A stretch of 6,739 bases of DNA, taken from the NCBI GenBank assembly GCA_011372345.1, contig DRTC01000162.1, positions 1 to 6,739 on the forward strand. The letters run 5' to 3'. Made by a program: the position numbers and the translations under genes. The DNA comes from Candidatus Cloacimonadota bacterium. Its GTDB lineage: Bacteria; Cloacimonadota; Cloacimonadia; Cloacimonadales; TCS61. The notes below the pieces were generated by a model. It saw only the letters and a program-made list of their open reading frames with translations. It was not told the DNA's origin and ran no database searches. Position 1 is the stretch's first letter. The number at the start of each line of letters is the position of its first letter. This document shows positions 5,503-6,739 of this stretch, one piece after another.

Positions 5503-5522
5503 AAAATAATTGGAGGAAAACA

Positions 5523-6560
5523 ATGCCCACAAAAGATAAAGATTCAGCCTTAAAAACTGCGATGAGCCAACTGGATAAGCAGTTTGGACTCGGAACAATA
5601 ATGCGTTTGGGTGATAAGCCGAAAGCGAAAGTCGATGTCATTCCAACCGGAGCTATGAATCTCGATGCTGCTCTCGGGATCGGAGGAATTCCACGCGGAA
5701 GAATAACCGAAATCTACGGACCGGAAGCTTCAGGAAAAACCACTCTAGCTCTGCACGCAGTTTCCGAAGCCCAGAAAAAAGAAGGAGTAGTTGCTTTCAT
5801 CGATGTAGAACACGCCCTCGATCCGATTTATGCAGGAAATATCGGAGTCGATACGGAAAATCTGCTGCTTTCTCAACCTGATGGAGGAGAGCAGGCATTG
5901 GAAATTGTGGAAACTCTTGTGCGCAGTAATGCTATCGATTTGATTGTTTTAGATTCTGTGGCAGCTCTTGTTCCGCGAGCAGAGATCGAAGGAAGCATGG
6001 GAGATTCGCATGTAGGTTTGCAGGCAAGATTGATGTCTCAGGCGTTGAGAAAGTTAACTGGAATCATCAGCAAATCCAATACTGCCGTGATCTTCATCAA
6101 TCAGACCAGAATGAAGATCGGAGTTCCATCGTATGTGAATCCGGAAACAACGACAGGTGGAGTTGCTTTGAAGTTTTATTCATCTTTAAGAATGGAAGTT
6201 CGCAGAACCGGTTCGATCAAGCAGATCGGTTCGGATGCTGAAATTGTCGGTAATAAAACGAGAGTTAAGATTGTAAAAAACAAATTTGCACCACCATTTA
6301 AAACTGTTGAATTTCCAATAATTTTCGGAGTTGGAATTTCCCATTTTGATATTCTGATCAATATTGCTGTCCAAAACGATATTATCAAAAAAAGCGGTTC
6401 CTGGTTTTCTTACGGTGAGATGAAAATTGGTCAGGGTACGGAAAGAGTTAAAGATTTTTTAAAAGAAAATGATGAAATTTTAAAAGAGATTGAAACAAAG
6501 GTCAGAGCGATCTTAAAATTAGATGATGTTTCGGAAAATGAAATTCAGGATAAAAAATAA
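5523..6560 (+). CDS. recA: RecA recombinase
   Basis: This 345-aa protein is full-length RecA, the ATP-dependent strand-exchange protein that also triggers LexA cleavage in SOS systems. Walker A is GPEASGKT (66-73) and Walker B DLIVLDS (139-145). The DNA-binding loop L1 region EIEGSMGDSHVGLQARLMSQALRK starts at 154, and the switch residue Gln194 lies in INQTRMKIG. Loop L2 is unusual: where most RecA have a short MFG-type segment, this one has PSYV at 202-205 before NPETTTGG, one residue longer than in E. coli. The C-terminal domain is present and ends in a short mixed-charge tail. A strong GGAGG (5512-5516) precedes the ATG. The 20-nt gap after the HEPN gene holds no promoter or LexA-type box that I recognise. 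The last 23 nt overlap the recX start. Confidence 0.98.
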   Translation: MPTKDKDSALKTAMSQLDKQFGLGTIMRLGDKPKAKVDVIPTGAMNLDAALGIGGIPRGRITEIYGPEASGKTTLALHAVSEAQKKEGVVAFIDVEHALDPIYAGNIGVDTENLLLSQPDGGEQALEIVETLVRSNAIDLIVLDSVAALVPRAEIEGSMGDSHVGLQARLMSQALRKLTGIISKSNTAVIFINQTRMKIGVPSYVNPETTTGGVALKFYSSLRMEVRRTGSIKQIGSDAEIVGNKTRVKIVKNKFAPPFKTVEFPIIFGVGISHFDILINIAVQNDIIKKSGSWFSYGEMKIGQGTERVKDFLKENDEILKEIETKVRAILKLDDVSENEIQDKK

Positions 6561-6739
6561 ATCAAAAAAAATATTTATTGTATATTCTGAGGATAAAGTT
6601 TGGGGGATTTTACCAGAGAAAATCCTCCATTTTTTTTCTTTAGATATTGAAAAGGAAGTAGAATTATCTAAAGGTAAAAGCAGGGAATTAAGAAAACAGA
6701 TCACAATTTATGCGTGGGATAGACTTCTGAATTTTCTTA
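6538..6739 (+). CDS. recX: RecX regulatory protein, 5' part (runs off the window)
   Basis: An open frame without stops starts at ATG 6538 inside the 3' end of recA, in another frame, and continues to the window end, giving the first 67 residues. The sequence fits the N-terminus of RecX: a basic start, a strand with IFIVYSEDKVWGILP (12-26), a helix with ELSKGKSRELRKQI (42-55) and YAWDRLLNFL (58-67), which matches the first helix of the RecX repeat where ALxxL-type motifs sit. RecX binds RecA filaments and restrains RecA; it is commonly encoded directly after recA. GGA (6533-6535) lies close before the ATG and coupling to recA translation is likely. A terminator-like hairpin lies within its codons 22-34. 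Identification rests on the frame, position and motif pattern of a partial protein. Confidence 0.78.
   Translation, partial: MKFRIKNKSKKIFIVYSEDKVWGILPEKILHFFSLDIEKEVELSKGKSRELRKQITIYAWDRLLNFL
6601..6637 (+). terminator. Terminator-like hairpin inside the recX coding sequence (possible attenuator)
   Basis: TGGGGGATTTT (6601-6611) pairs fully with AAAATCCTCCA (6619-6629), using one G-U pair, around a 7-nt loop. Eight T residues follow (6630-6637). The shape is that of an intrinsic terminator 41 nt after the recA stop, yet it lies in the recX frame. It may end most recA transcripts and let only part of them continue into recX. Confidence 0.6.

Noticed and set aside
6519..6704. 61-codon - strand open frame across the recA-recX junction
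   Set aside because: It is the complement of the recX frame, is rich in Phe, Leu and Ser, and has no ribosome binding site or recognisable motif.
6561..6739. Reading the end of the window as plain intergenic DNA with a recA terminator
   Set aside because: A stop-free frame from 6538 to the window end has RecX-like sequence, so the hairpin lies in a gene rather than between genes.

Overview
The window is AT-rich bacterial chromosome with short intergenic gaps, many overlapping gene ends and clear GGAGG-type ribosome binding sites. It carries housekeeping genes (rpmB, recA, recX, thpR) and an ECF sigma-factor operon with envelope proteins, which points to a diderm bacterium. The codon use and protein flavour would suit an uncultured candidate phylum such as Cloacimonadota, but that placement is a guess and the sequence does not prove it.

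Layout, left to right. (1) Positions 1-205 hold no convincing gene: there is a short repeat-like element with a 9-bp triplication between imperfect inverted arms, then a possible leader ORF. (2) Positions 206-816 encode a 72-aa protein of unknown function and a retropepsin-like aspartic protease, 2 nt apart on the + strand. They end at a symmetrical hairpin (909-942) that can terminate transcription from both sides. (3) Positions 969-3220, on the - strand, form a five-gene operon read right to left: ECF sigma factor, zinc-finger anti-sigma factor, membrane-anchored metal-resistance/CpxP-like protein, secreted Spy/CpxP-like protein, and a WxxGxW-repeat lipoprotein. This looks like a self-contained envelope-stress regulon. 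(4) Positions 3221-3430 are a divergent promoter region. (5) rpmB (ribosomal protein bL28) stands alone on the + strand with its own terminator. (6) Positions 3743-6739 form a tightly packed + strand run: adenosine-specific kinase, thpR, MNT nucleotidyltransferase, HEPN protein, recA, and the 5' part of recX, which runs off the window.

The most notable points are in region 6. An MNT/HEPN pair of toxin-antitoxin type lies between thpR and recA and is joined to thpR by an 8-nt overlap. recA has only 20 nt upstream and no visible promoter or SOS box there, so its transcription probably comes through the MNT/HEPN genes. recX starts inside the 3' end of recA. A strong terminator-like hairpin followed by eight T residues is written into the early recX coding sequence, which could keep RecX well below RecA.

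Several true starts differ from the longest open frames: the adenosine-specific kinase starts at 3743, the anti-sigma factor at 2694 and the lipoprotein at 1271, each chosen from its ribosome binding site. No tRNA, rRNA, CRISPR array, transposase or recognisable riboswitch was seen.
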